Shown here: positions 1 to 3,881 of the stretch, piece after piece
How the letters are laid out: each line of letters starts with the position of its first letter
Numbering within the stretch: position 1 is the first letter of the stretch
Assembly: GCA_043818215.1 (NCBI GenBank)
Contig: JBDRGC010000336.1
Location: forward strand, 1-6,802
Reading direction: 5' to 3'
Origin: JBDRGC01 sp043818215
GTDB taxonomy: Bacteria; Chloroflexota; Anaerolineae; Anaerolineales; UBA11858
DNA: 6,802 nucleotides
Notes under the pieces: generated by a model
What the model was told of the DNA's origin: nothing
Seen by the model: only the letters and a program-made list of their open reading frames with translations
Database searches by the model: none
Made by a program: the position numbers and the translations under genes

Positions 1-1
1 C

Positions 2-184
2 CGCTTTCGCTTTCACGAAAAAGGGCATGTGCGGGGTGAAGATATGTACACAGTATTAGGGCAGAGCGAGGCGGGGCGATATTTGATCGTGTTCTTCATC
101 TTCAACCCGGCAAACCGGGCATTGATCATTAGCGCAAGAAATATGAATCGATCTGAGCGTAGATATTATGAGCGAAGAAAATAG
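2..184 (+). CDS. brnT: BrnT-family ribonuclease toxin, C-terminal part
   Basis: The frame is open from the window edge to the TAG at 182-184 and encodes about 60 residues; the start lies upstream of the window. The visible protein runs RFRFHEKGHVRGEDMY, then TVLGQSEAGRYLIVFF, then ALIISARNMNRSERRYYERRK. This matches the C-terminal half of BrnT toxins: the strand with LGxSxxGR, the hydrophobic strand, and the closing IISAR..xRxERxxYE helix. BrnT is known as a RelE-fold ribonuclease that cleaves RNA and arrests translation, and it is neutralised by an antitoxin encoded just downstream. The 17-base overlap with the next gene at 168 is the usual toxin-first BrnT arrangement. The ISAR and RxERxxYE segments look intact, so nothing visible suggests inactivation, but the N-terminal half cannot be judged. 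Family assignment is confident; activity is inferred. Confidence 0.85.
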   Translation, partial: RFRFHEKGHVRGEDMYTVLGQSEAGRYLIVFFIFNPANRALIISARNMNRSERRYYERRK

Positions 185-437
185 AAAAAAGGATGCAATT
201 CCAGAAAATTTCAAAAGTATAGAAAAAGCGGCGGACTTTTGGGATTCGCACAGCCTTGCAGATTATTGGGATCAGACACACGAGGTTGAAATCGATGTTC
301 GTGCCCCGCGCAGGCAGTGGATTCCCCTGGCATCGAACCTGGCACAGCAAACAATCGAGCGCGCCCGGCAGGAAGGGATATCCGTAGAGACACTGGTCAA
401 CGTATGGGTGGCAGAACGATTGCAAGTGTCATTATGA
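168..437 (+). CDS. CopG/BrnA-type antitoxin of the BrnT toxin
   Basis: An 89-residue protein starting inside the last codons of brnT, in another frame. Residues 12-35 (ENFKSIEKAADFWDSHSLAD and following) match the N-terminal signature of the CopG_antitoxin family, 'F.SeaEe.dFWdtHsltDY'. Residues 49-86 form the expected ribbon-helix-helix-like end: a strand around RQWIPLAS, then helices through TIERARQEGISVETLVNVWVAERL. Such antitoxins bind their toxin and repress their own promoter as dimers. The start codon has only a weak Shine-Dalgarno, so translation is probably coupled to the toxin through the 17-base overlap. One oddity is in the DNA-binding strand: the usual 'isLRLP' pattern reads IPLAS here, so DNA contact may differ. 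The family is clear; whether to call it BrnA or generic CopG antitoxin is open, so no symbol is given. Confidence 0.82.
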   Translation: MSEENRKKDAIPENFKSIEKAADFWDSHSLADYWDQTHEVEIDVRAPRRQWIPLASNLAQQTIERARQEGISVETLVNVWVAERLQVSL

Positions 438-577
438 CTGCCCTGGGGATTGCCCTGCACCCCTCACCAACTCCCAAACATCTTTTGGCCGGGCTGTATA
501 TTGGCATTGGTGGAGGATTATTCTTGTCGAGCCTGTTCTATTATGGGGTTTTAGTCTCTGGCCCCCAAGACCTTTAG
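434..577 (+). CDS. possible small membrane protein coupled to the antitoxin
   Basis: A 47-residue frame whose ATG overlaps the antitoxin stop as ATGA (434-437). That is a classical coupling arrangement, but there is no separate Shine-Dalgarno beyond what reinitiation would need. The product has a short N-terminal stretch, then HPSPTPKHLLAG, then one hydrophobic glycine-rich segment at about residues 18-43 (GLYIGIGGGLFLSSLFYYGV) that could span a membrane. An alternative ATG at 404 would add ten residues and overlap the antitoxin by 34 bases. The stop lies within a 9-bp hairpin. I recognise no family. It could be a genuine third gene of the toxin-antitoxin unit, a remnant of a larger membrane protein, or chance. 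Confidence 0.35.
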   Translation: MTALGIALHPSPTPKHLLAGLYIGIGGGLFLSSLFYYGVLVSGPQDL

Positions 578-594
578 GGTTTCCAAAACCCTAA
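574..594 (+). terminator. 9-bp hairpin at the end of the toxin-antitoxin unit
   Basis: A perfect inverted repeat, TTAGGGTTT and AAACCCTAA with a 3-base loop (CCA), begins on the stop codon of the last small frame. No T-tract follows, so it would be an imperfect intrinsic terminator or an RNA-stabilising 3' hairpin. The position at the end of a + strand unit facing a convergent gene fits either role. Confidence 0.35.
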
Positions 595-610
595 CCCGTA
601 CGAGCCGGAA

Positions 611-715
611 CCACGGATTACACTGATTTTACCCATAGGGCACGATGTCACAGATTTTTTCTTTTTGTTTTTTCCGTGCAATCCGTGACATCGTGCCCGA
701 AGGGTAAATCTGTGG
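611..715. repeat. long imperfect palindrome, CCACGGATT-type dispersed element
   Basis: The inner arms at 638-656 (GGGCACGATGTCACAGATT) and 680-698 (AATCCGTGACATCGTGCCC) pair over 19 bp with one mismatch. The outer arms at 621-634 (CACTGATTTTACCC) and 702-715 (GGGTAAATCTGTGG) pair with a one-base bulge, and 611-620 is CCACGGATTA. The loop is T-rich (TTTTCTTTTTGTTTTTT). From memory, sequences of the type CCACGGATTACACNGATT are scattered in many intergenic regions of Chloroflexota and other environmental phyla, so this is probably a dispersed palindromic repeat. It can also fold as a terminator for either convergent gene. Confidence 0.7.
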
Positions 716-730
716 TAAGTGTTCTTGTTT

Positions 731-760
731 TTGCACAGCATACCCTTCGGTATTGTGCAA
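731..760. repeat. bulged hairpin between convergent genes
   Basis: TTGCACA-GC-ATACC, loop CTTC, GGTAT-TGTGCAA: the stem is 12 bp with a 2-base bulge and a tight CTTC loop. A T-rich run precedes it on the + strand (GTTCTTGTTTTTGC), which on the minus strand becomes an A-run upstream of the stem's complement, so it lacks a U-tract on the + side. It may act as a terminator or RNA-stability element for the minus-strand lipoprotein transcript, or be part of the neighbouring repeat cluster. Confidence 0.45.
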
Positions 761-837
761 GGAATCAACTACTAAGACCCTAAGAAATCTAACTATTTGC
801 GCAGTATTCGATACCAATTCCTGAAGTTGTTGGTAAG

Positions 838-872
838 TTTTTCTCTGCGTTCTTCGCGAACTCTGCGGTGAG
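838..872. repeat. half copy of a CCGCAGAG-type dispersed repeat
   Basis: Read on the minus strand the segment is TCACCGCAGAG, then TTCGCGAAGAACGCAGAG, then an A-run. It contains the heptamer CTCTGCG twice (843-849 and 861-867), 18 bases apart, with the perfect palindrome TTCGCGAA (853-860) between them. The same core, in a full palindromic arrangement, recurs at 1644-1714, so the two copies bracket the lipoprotein gene. No transposase or recombinase is encoded nearby. Confidence 0.65.
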
Positions 873-899
873 ATAACCTTTGTTCAGTAAAGTCATCCA

Positions 900-1613
900 T
901 CACCGCAATATGAGTGGGATATAAAATATAAATGTCTCTTGTGGCTCTGCACCCTCCAAAAAATTCAGCAAAACCAAATTTTGACCGCAGTCCTTCACGG
1001 TGTTGATAAAAACTTGAGGCGATAGCGGTTGACCGGCAGCATCTTTCAACTGCACCCATATTTCCCCTTGGGACGCAATTGGATAATATGCAAACGTTAT
1101 TTCGTATCCCCCTGGGCCATAGTCCTCAGCCATCCCGGTTAACGTCAGTCCAAATACTGGCTGCCCTTCCAAAGTACCGCCCGCTTCGACGATCAAGCTT
1201 TCTACCGTATTCCCCTGCATATCGAACACCTGACCGGCAACTCCCAGCCAGTCACACCCATATATCCAGCTAGATATCGCCAGCGGCAAACCCGGCTGGA
1301 TGCCGTAAAGGTAGATTACGGGTGTAGGGGACGGCACGGCGGTCGGCAGCTCGGTTGGCGACGCGGTTGGAAGAGGCGGGGTTGGCGTAGCGGGCGGGAG
1401 AGTCGGAGTCGGTGCCGCAGTCGGAGGAATTTGGGTTGGCGTTGCAATTGCTTCAGGCTTCGAAGCGGACTCAGGCATTTCACCCTCCAGCAGAACTTCA
1501 TCTGCCGCCGTGGTGGGGGCAATATCCTCGCCGCCCGACGGGGGAATCAACACATCGCAAGAACTAACCGCCAAAGCCATGAGCAAAATAAGGAATGTGG
1601 ATCGTATTGACAT
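900..1613 (-). CDS. secreted lipoprotein with Pro/Thr linker and Cys-containing C-terminal domain
   Basis: A 237-residue protein. Residues 1-19 are a lipoprotein signal peptide: MSIR, a hydrophobic core FLILLMALA, then the lipobox VSSC with Cys19 as the lipidated residue. Residues 55-98 are a Pro/Thr/Ala linker (TPTQIPPTAAPTPTLPPATP and on) that would space the domain away from the membrane. Residues 99-220 form a globular domain with GCDWLGVAGQVFD, GGTLEG, LTGMAEDYGPGGYEI, GEIWVQLKDAAGQPLS and KDCGQNLVLLNFLEG. Its two cysteines (120 and 209) could form a disulphide. From memory this domain recurs in Anaerolineae secreted proteins and has a beta-sandwich, carboxypeptidase-regulatory-like look; its function is unknown. 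The protein ends FYIPLILR. The start at 1613 is chosen over an upstream ATG at 1637 because of the Shine-Dalgarno at 1620-1626 and because the signal peptide then begins properly. Confidence 0.85.
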   Translation of the reverse strand: MSIRSTFLILLMALAVSSCDVLIPPSGGEDIAPTTAADEVLLEGEMPESASKPEAIATPTQIPPTAAPTPTLPPATPTPPLPTASPTELPTAVPSPTPVIYLYGIQPGLPLAISSWIYGCDWLGVAGQVFDMQGNTVESLIVEAGGTLEGQPVFGLTLTGMAEDYGPGGYEITFAYYPIASQGEIWVQLKDAAGQPLSPQVFINTVKDCGQNLVLLNFLEGAEPQETFIFYIPLILR

Positions 1614-1619
1614 AATGCG

Positions 1620-1626
1620 ACCTCCC
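1620..1626 (-). promoter_or_regulatory. Shine-Dalgarno of the lipoprotein gene
   Basis: The minus strand reads GGGAGGT six bases before the ATG at 1613. It decides that start over the in-frame ATG at 1637, which lies upstream of this site. Confidence 0.75.
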
Positions 1627-1643
1627 GCAGCCACCAAAATAAT

Positions 1644-1714
1644 TACCGCAGAGAACGCAGAGAGCGCGGAGTTTTTGCTTTTTTCTCTCAGCGTTCCCTG
1701 CGTGCTTCGCGGTG
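1644..1714. repeat. full palindromic copy of the CCGCAGAG-type repeat
   Basis: The left arm (TACCGCAGAGAACGCAGAGA, then GCGCGGAG) and the reverse complement of the right arm (CACCGCGAAGCACGCAGGGA, then ACGCTGAGAG) match at most positions. The central loop is a T-rich stretch at 1671-1684. It occupies the divergent region between the lipoprotein gene and hisS, between the lipoprotein Shine-Dalgarno and the likely hisS promoter, so it would lie in or near the lipoprotein 5' leader. It is related to the half copy at 838-872. This repeat type is familiar from intergenic regions of many environmental bacteria; I see no coding capacity. Confidence 0.65.
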
Positions 1715-1811
1715 AAAAGATTTGCGCGCATGAGGCAAATCTTTGGCACTAACACAATAAGGCACTCAAAACTTCACCGCGTTTGTTGCAAGGTGAATGC
1801 CCAGGTTGTTC

Positions 1812-1820
1812 TGCTATTAT
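1812..1820 (+). promoter_or_regulatory. candidate extended -10 promoter for hisS
   Basis: TGCTATTAT is a TGn extended -10 with hexamer TATTAT at 1815-1820. No good -35 sits at 16-18 bases; TTGCAA at 1786-1791 is 23 bases away. Transcription would start near 1827 and give a leader of about 70 bases. A second candidate, TGATAAAAT at 1841-1849, would give a leader of about 40 bases. I cannot choose between them from sequence. Confidence 0.35.
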
Positions 1821-1896
1821 ATCCTGCCAAGCAACAAATATGATAAAATCCAGGCTCAGTAACCCAGCAAATCACAGAACCGCTTTCAAACACCCA

Positions 1897-3186
1897 ATGA
1901 AAAAAATCATTCCGTCCCTAACAGGCACCCGCGACTTCTACCCCCAAGAAATGGCTGTCCGCTCCTGGCTGTATCAAAAGGTACGCCAGGCTTCAGAATC
2001 CTTCGGCTACCAGGAATACGAGGGGCCGTGCCTCGAAACCATCGAACTGTACGCTGCCAAGTCCGGTGATGAATTGGTCAAAGAGCAATCCTTTGTCTTC
2101 CCGGATCGAGGCGGTGACCTGATCGCGCTGCGCCCGGAACTGACTCCTACCCTGGTGCGGATGGTCGCCCAAAAACAACGCCAACTGACCTATCCGCTGC
2201 GCTGGTGGTCCTTTGGCCCTTTCTGGCGATACGAACGACCGCAGAGGGGACGCACGCGCGAGTTTTTCCAGTGGAATATCGACCTGATCGGAATCGCCAC
2301 CCCCGAAGCGGATGCCGAAATTGTGGCCGTGATGGCTGCACTTTTCAAGTCGCTGGGCCTCACCCCAGACGAAGTTGCCATTTCCGTCAATAACCGCCGT
2401 CTGGTGGATAGTGAACTGGCGGCCCTGGGAATCGCGCCCCAACAGCGGGCCTCGGTTTCCCGGTTGATCGACCGCAAAGACAAGCTCAATCCCGATGCCT
2501 GGGATGAATACGCCATCGAAACAGGTCTGACATCCAAACAATTGGACAGCCTGAAAGCCATGCTGGACAACCAGGGATTGTGGGAAAAATCCGCCGAGCT
2601 GGTACAGTTCTTCGCAGCCATAGAGGCTTTGGGCGTGCAAAATTATGTGCGCTTCAACCCGCAAATCATCCGCGGGCTGGATTACTACACCGGTACGGTT
2701 TACGAGGCCCAGGCGCTGACTCCCGATATCCGCCGGGCGGTTGCGGGCGGGGGGCGCTACGACAACCTGATGGCCGACGTGGGAGGCGATCCCCTCCCCG
2801 GGACGGGATTCGCCATGGGGGACGTGGTCATCACTCTCCTGCTGGAAAAGTTCGGCCATATTCCCCAAGGATTAGATGTCTCTCCGGCCCCTGTGCTGGT
2901 TACTATCTTCGATGAAGCCAGTCTGCTGGAATCTTTCAAACTGGCAGCCGAATTACGCCAAGAAGGATTGCAGGTCGCCTGTTACCCCGCCCCGGCCAAA
3001 CTGGGCAAACAATTCAAATATGCTGACCGCATCGGGGCGCGCCTGGCAGTGATTCTGGGACCTGACGAATTATCCCATGGGCATGTTGCTGTCAAAGATT
3101 TAAAGAGCCGAGACCAACATAACATTCCTCGGGGAGAGGCAGCCAAAACCATTCGGGAAATGCTTGCCGGAGATTATTCTCCGTGA
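1897..3186 (+). CDS. hisS: histidyl-tRNA synthetase
   Basis: A 429-residue class II aminoacyl-tRNA synthetase that activates histidine with ATP and charges tRNA-His in the cytoplasm. Motif 1 lies in residues 10-50 (GTRDFYPQEM onward). The ATP/His site has LRPELTPTLVRMV (78-90) and motif 2 with WRYERPQRGRTREFFQWNID (110-129). The His-specific signatures follow: RGLDYYTGTVYEA (259-271, with Arg259 as the catalytic arginine) and AGGGRYDNL (283-291). Motif 3 is GFAMGDVVI (304-312), where most bacterial enzymes read GFAxGLER, so the usual arginine is absent. Residues 330-420 are the anticodon-binding domain (PAPVLVTIFDE to VAVKDLKSRDQHNIPRGE). The full domain set argues against the paralogue HisZ. 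The frame extends upstream to an ATG at 1783, but the MKKIIPSLTGTRDFYP start at 1897 fits the family length; no Shine-Dalgarno supports any start. The cognate tRNA follows at 3206. Confidence 0.93.
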   Translation: MKKIIPSLTGTRDFYPQEMAVRSWLYQKVRQASESFGYQEYEGPCLETIELYAAKSGDELVKEQSFVFPDRGGDLIALRPELTPTLVRMVAQKQRQLTYPLRWWSFGPFWRYERPQRGRTREFFQWNIDLIGIATPEADAEIVAVMAALFKSLGLTPDEVAISVNNRRLVDSELAALGIAPQQRASVSRLIDRKDKLNPDAWDEYAIETGLTSKQLDSLKAMLDNQGLWEKSAELVQFFAAIEALGVQNYVRFNPQIIRGLDYYTGTVYEAQALTPDIRRAVAGGGRYDNLMADVGGDPLPGTGFAMGDVVITLLLEKFGHIPQGLDVSPAPVLVTIFDEASLLESFKLAAELRQEGLQVACYPAPAKLGKQFKYADRIGARLAVILGPDELSHGHVAVKDLKSRDQHNIPRGEAAKTIREMLAGDYSP

Positions 3187-3192
3187 TAGAAT
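3164..3192 (+). promoter_or_regulatory. sigma70-like promoter for tRNA-His inside the end of hisS
   Basis: The -35 TTGCCG (3164-3169) and -10 TAGAAT (3187-3192) are separated by exactly 17 bases. The -10 begins on the base after the hisS stop codon. Predicted initiation near 3199 would leave a leader of about 7 bases before the tRNA, so the tRNA can be made independently of hisS as well as by read-through. Confidence 0.6.
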
Positions 3193-3205
3193 CAACCCCG
3201 AGCGC

Positions 3206-3281
3206 GGCGGCTGTAGCTCAATGGTTGAGCACCGCACTGTGGATGCGGATGCTGCGGGTTCGACCCCCGTCAGCCGCCCCA
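3206..3281 (+). tRNA. tRNA-His, anticodon GTG
   Basis: The cloverleaf is complete. The acceptor stem GCGGCTG (3207-3213) pairs with CAGCCGC (3271-3277). The D arm is GCTC/GAGC (3216-3219, 3227-3230) with the GG pair in its loop. The anticodon stem is CCGCA/TGCGG (3232-3236, 3244-3248) around loop CTGTGGA, with GTG at 3239-3241. The T arm GCGGG/CCCGT carries the TTCGACC loop (3259-3265). The extra G at 3206, opposite C73 at 3278, is the encoded G-1 that histidyl-tRNA synthetase requires, and CCA is encoded at 3279-3281. It lies 19 bases after hisS and just before a strong terminator. Confidence 0.97.
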
Positions 3282-3284
3282 ATC

Positions 3285-3323
3285 AAAAACCGACCTGCTG
3301 AATTGCAGGTCGGTTTTGTTTTT
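3285..3323. terminator. strong bidirectional intrinsic terminator
   Basis: A perfect 13-bp stem, AAAACCGACCTGC (3286-3298) and GCAGGTCGGTTTT (3305-3317), has a 6-base loop TGAATT. On the + strand it runs into TTTTGTTTTT, ending the hisS/tRNA-His transcripts 3 bases after the tRNA CCA. On the minus strand the same stem ends in TTTTTG, so it can also stop transcription of the convergent Lys-rich gene. Confidence 0.9.
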
Positions 3324-3334
3324 GCGAGGTAATC

Positions 3335-3350
3335 GTTCAGGGGGCTGAAC
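3335..3350 (-). other. small hairpin in the 3' region of the Lys-rich gene
   Basis: GTTCAG (3335-3340) and CTGAAC (3345-3350) form a perfect 6-bp stem with a GGGG loop on the + strand (CCCC on the minus strand). It lies between the stop of the minus-strand Lys-rich gene and the shared terminator. Short and possibly fortuitous. Confidence 0.3.
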
Positions 3351-3388
3351 ACTTACTTTCGACGTTGTGCAAGGGCAAGAAGGCGACC

Positions 3389-3547
3389 TTACTTCTTTTT
3401 GCCTTTCTTACCTTTCTTATCCTTCTTGTCCTTCTTACCTTTCTTGTCCTTCTTGGCAACCTTTTCTTTCTTGTCCTTCTTGACTACCTTTTTTTCTTCT
3501 ACAACTTCTTCTACAACTTTTTCTTCAGCTTCAGTATTTTCTGTCAT
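3389..3547 (-). CDS. small acidic/Lys-rich bipartite protein of unknown function
   Basis: A 52-residue protein, shorter than most gene-calling cut-offs. The N-terminal part (residues 1-18, MTENTEAEEKVVEEVVEE) is acidic with repeated VVEE units. The rest is a lysine repeat: VVKKDKKEK, VAKKDKKG, KKDKKDKKG, KKGKKK. In all it has 23 Lys, 9 Glu and 4 Asp, with no Cys, aromatic residue, Arg or membrane segment. The case for a real gene is good: Shine-Dalgarno GAGGAG nine bases upstream, a sigma70-like promoter upstream of that, intact reading frame, and a terminator beyond the stop at 3389. I recognise no family. The tail resembles histone H1-like or ribosome-associated basic tails, so nucleic-acid binding is a guess, with the acidic end perhaps shielding it. 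The 15-base unit TTTCTTGTCCTTCTT (+ strand) occurs exactly at 3440-3454 and 3467-3481 and nearly so at 3422-3436, suggesting growth by repeat duplication. Confidence 0.78.
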   Translation of the reverse strand: MTENTEAEEKVVEEVVEEKKVVKKDKKEKVAKKDKKGKKDKKDKKGKKGKKK

Positions 3548-3556
3548 CGTTATAGT

Positions 3557-3562
3557 CTCCTC
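3557..3562 (-). promoter_or_regulatory. Shine-Dalgarno of the Lys-rich gene
   Basis: The minus strand reads TTGAGGAGAC; the GAGGAG core is nine bases before the ATG at 3547. It is the main evidence that this short frame is translated and fixes its start. Confidence 0.7.
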
Positions 3563-3618
3563 AAGATTGGATATTGTTTGATGGATTAAATCTTATCTCG
3601 CATTGCTATGCTAGTTTT

Positions 3619-3646
3619 ATTATGACATAGAATTAATGAAAGTCAA
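3619..3646 (-). promoter_or_regulatory. sigma70-like promoter of the Lys-rich gene
   Basis: On the minus strand, TTGACT (3646-3641) is followed after 16 bases by CATAAT (3624-3619). A second overlapping TTGACT starts five bases upstream (3651-3646) and pairs with TATGTC at the same spacing. Initiation near 3612 would give a leader of about 65 bases. The surrounding DNA is AT-rich, as expected for a promoter. Confidence 0.6.
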
Positions 3647-3651
3647 GTCAA

Positions 3652-3866
3652 TGTCATTAAGTTAAGGGTTGGTGTCTGTCGGATCATCGCGTAGCATCCC
3701 TTTGTGGGACGGATCCGGCAGGAGCAAAATTGGGTTTTCTTATATGCTCCAGGCGGATACAGCGGAACACCGCGGATACTTTTAATATTAATCCGCGTCA
3801 CACTTGCACCTGCGGTGAAAGTGCAGGTGGCCGCGTTCTATCTCACCGGGACACTGAACACTTATC
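3652..3866. other. divergent intergenic region with inverted repeats
   Basis: No supported gene is seen. Notable inverted repeats are GGAGCA/TGCTCC (3721-3726, 3745-3750), CGCGGAT/ATCCGCG (3771-3777, 3791-3797; loop AT-rich) and CACCTGC/GCAGGTG (3807-3813, 3823-3829). The last overlaps an alternative stem, CACTT/AAGTG (3801-3805, 3819-3823), and the two cannot form together. These could be operators or parts of an RNA upstream of pbpC; nothing identifies a known regulator or riboswitch. Confidence 0.4.
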
Positions 3867-3875
3867 TGCTATACT
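3867..3875 (+). promoter_or_regulatory. extended -10 promoter directly upstream of pbpC
   Basis: TGCTATACT is a TGn extended -10 with hexamer TATACT at 3870-3875 and no clear -35. Initiation seven bases downstream falls on the A of the pbpC ATG (3882), which would make a leaderless mRNA. In agreement, no Shine-Dalgarno is seen before that ATG. Confidence 0.45.
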
Positions 3876-3881
3876 ATACCA

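Larger units (their letters stand above)
578..899. other. intergenic region between convergent genes, hairpin-rich
   Basis: No convincing coding frame is seen on either strand. The open frames here are short, have no Shine-Dalgarno, and run through inverted repeats. The region holds a long palindromic element (611-715), a smaller hairpin (731-760) and a half copy of a CCGCAGAG-type repeat (838-872). It lies between the 3' ends of the toxin-antitoxin unit and the lipoprotein gene, where transcription termination from both sides is expected. Confidence 0.6.

Noticed and set aside
793..1059. 88-codon minus-strand frame over the lipoprotein 3' end and the repeat
   Set aside because: It overlaps the end of the lipoprotein gene in another frame and reads through the dispersed repeat; no start signal or family pattern.
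1321..1460. Repeated GTTGG/GGCG-type units suggesting a tandem repeat or CRISPR-like array
   Set aside because: They encode the Pro/Thr linker of the lipoprotein; spacing is irregular and there are no spacers or conserved repeats.
1783..1896. 38-residue N-terminal extension of HisRS from the ATG at 1783 (or 19 residues from 1840)
   Set aside because: It has no Shine-Dalgarno, covers the candidate promoters, and exceeds the family's usual start, which fits MKKIIPSLTGTRDF at 1897.
1993..2868. 291-codon open frame on the minus strand across hisS
   Set aside because: It lies wholly antisense to a well-supported gene with all HisRS motifs; its translation has no recognisable domain or Shine-Dalgarno, and long antisense frames are common in GC-rich genes.
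3100..3282. 60-codon minus-strand frame beginning MGRLTGVEPAASAS
   Set aside because: It is the antisense of the hisS end and tRNA-His; this type of translation is a known artefact of tRNA genes.
3389..3540. Phe/Leu/Ser-rich + strand frames (MCKGKKATLLLFAFLTF and similar) that look like a membrane protein
   Set aside because: They are the complement of the Lys-rich minus-strand gene; the TTC/CTT repeats generate false hydrophobic helices, and they have no Shine-Dalgarno.
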